Positions 15,490 through 15,626 of a stretch of DNA of 15,626 nucleotides are shown one piece after another. Origin of the DNA: Firmicutes bacterium UBA2116 (lineage in GTDB: Bacteria; Bacillota; Clostridia; Tissierellales; Sedimentibacteraceae); NCBI GenBank assembly GCA_002331025.1, contig DCYG01000008.1:1-15626 (forward strand). Direction: 5' to 3'. The notes under the pieces are model-generated. The model was not told the origin of the DNA. It did no database searches and saw only the letters and a program-made list of their open reading frames with translations. Position 1 is the stretch's first letter. Each line of letters opens with the position of its first letter. The translations under genes were made by a program, and so were the position numbers.

Positions 15490-15528
15490 TTTTTCCCCTT
15501 TCAAAATAGCACTTTACTTTTGAAAAAA

Positions 15529-15571
15529 ATTATAATAAAATTAAAACGAATTGTATGTAACAAATGTTACA
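15529..15571 (-). promoter_or_regulatory. Ferredoxin promoter with FNR/HcpR-like operator palindrome
   Basis: Read on the minus strand, TATAAT (complement of 15529-15534) is a perfect -10 box. The sequence 17 bp upstream, CATACA, is a poor -35. The perfect palindrome TGTAACAAATGTTACA (15556-15571) is centred at 15563.5, which is 41.5 bp upstream of the start predicted 7 bp after the -10 box (about 15522). This is the class II position of CRP/FNR-family activators. As I recall, GTAAC-N4-GTTAC was proposed as the site of HcpR, a CRP/FNR-type nitrosative-stress regulator in clostridia that controls hcp and frdX. The palindrome and spacing are seen; the regulator is inferred. Confidence 0.6.
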
Positions 15572-15584
15572 ATATGTTATAAAC

Positions 15585-15626
15585 AGGCTGTTGAAAAAGT
15601 TCATCCTGCAAGGCGCCGGAAGACGG
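15585..15626 (-). mobile_element. MITE-like dispersed repeat, copy 2, cut by window end
   Basis: The last 42 bases, starting AGGCTGTTGAAAAAGT, equal the reverse complement of 4997-5038 at every position. This is therefore the same element in inverted orientation, entered from the end opposite to copy 1. It sits just upstream of the ferredoxin promoter region. The rest lies beyond the window. Confidence 0.85.

Overview
The window comes from a low-GC, anaerobic, fermentative Firmicute, probably Clostridia or Tissierellia in the broad sense. The signs are AT-rich DNA, strong AGGAGG-like ribosome binding sites, a few TTG starts, and a citrate-fermentation gene set with a clostridial-type ferredoxin. 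The genus cannot be named from sequence alone.

Left part (1-2631). The 3' part of an ABC transporter ATPase gene is followed by its substrate-binding lipoprotein gene. The lipoprotein frame is cut by an in-frame amber codon 48 codons before the natural end. A terminator and a promoter follow, then truA (tRNA pseudouridine synthase), which runs almost without a gap into the two-component genes.

Centre (2633-14728). A CitA/DcuS-type sensor kinase and a CitB-type regulator are followed by a leader with nested repeats and a good promoter. A long co-directional gene set then begins: malic enzyme, 2-hydroxycarboxylate transporter, a LeuC-like/LeuD-like hydro-lyase pair, citD, citE, citF, citC and a citX-citG fusion. 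The basic route reads well. A di- or tricarboxylate is imported, citrate lyase cleaves citrate to acetate and oxaloacetate, and the malic enzyme decarboxylates oxaloacetate to pyruvate. CitC and CitXG make and charge the lyase cofactor on CitD. The aconitase-superfamily pair inside the operon is not part of the classical citrate set. It suggests that the pathway is fed by aconitate or isocitrate, or by an unsaturated acid such as mesaconate, citraconate or maleate.

Right part (14729-15626). A perfect 14-bp hairpin separates the operon from a convergent two-cluster ferredoxin-like protein. Its promoter carries a perfect TGTAAC-N4-GTTACA palindrome centred 41.5 bp upstream of the predicted transcription start. 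The window ends inside an inverted copy of the repeat found between citB and the malic enzyme gene, so the catabolic genes and the ferredoxin gene are bracketed by two copies of one small, GC-richer, mobile-looking element. A separate REP-like hairpin lies between citF and citC.

Most notable points: the unexpected hydro-lyase pair and its CTGG cluster motif; the inverted repeat elements around the operon; the duplicated palindromic terminator around one of them; the amber-interrupted lipoprotein; and the FNR/HcpR-like operator before the ferredoxin. No RNA genes, CRISPR arrays or transposase genes were seen.
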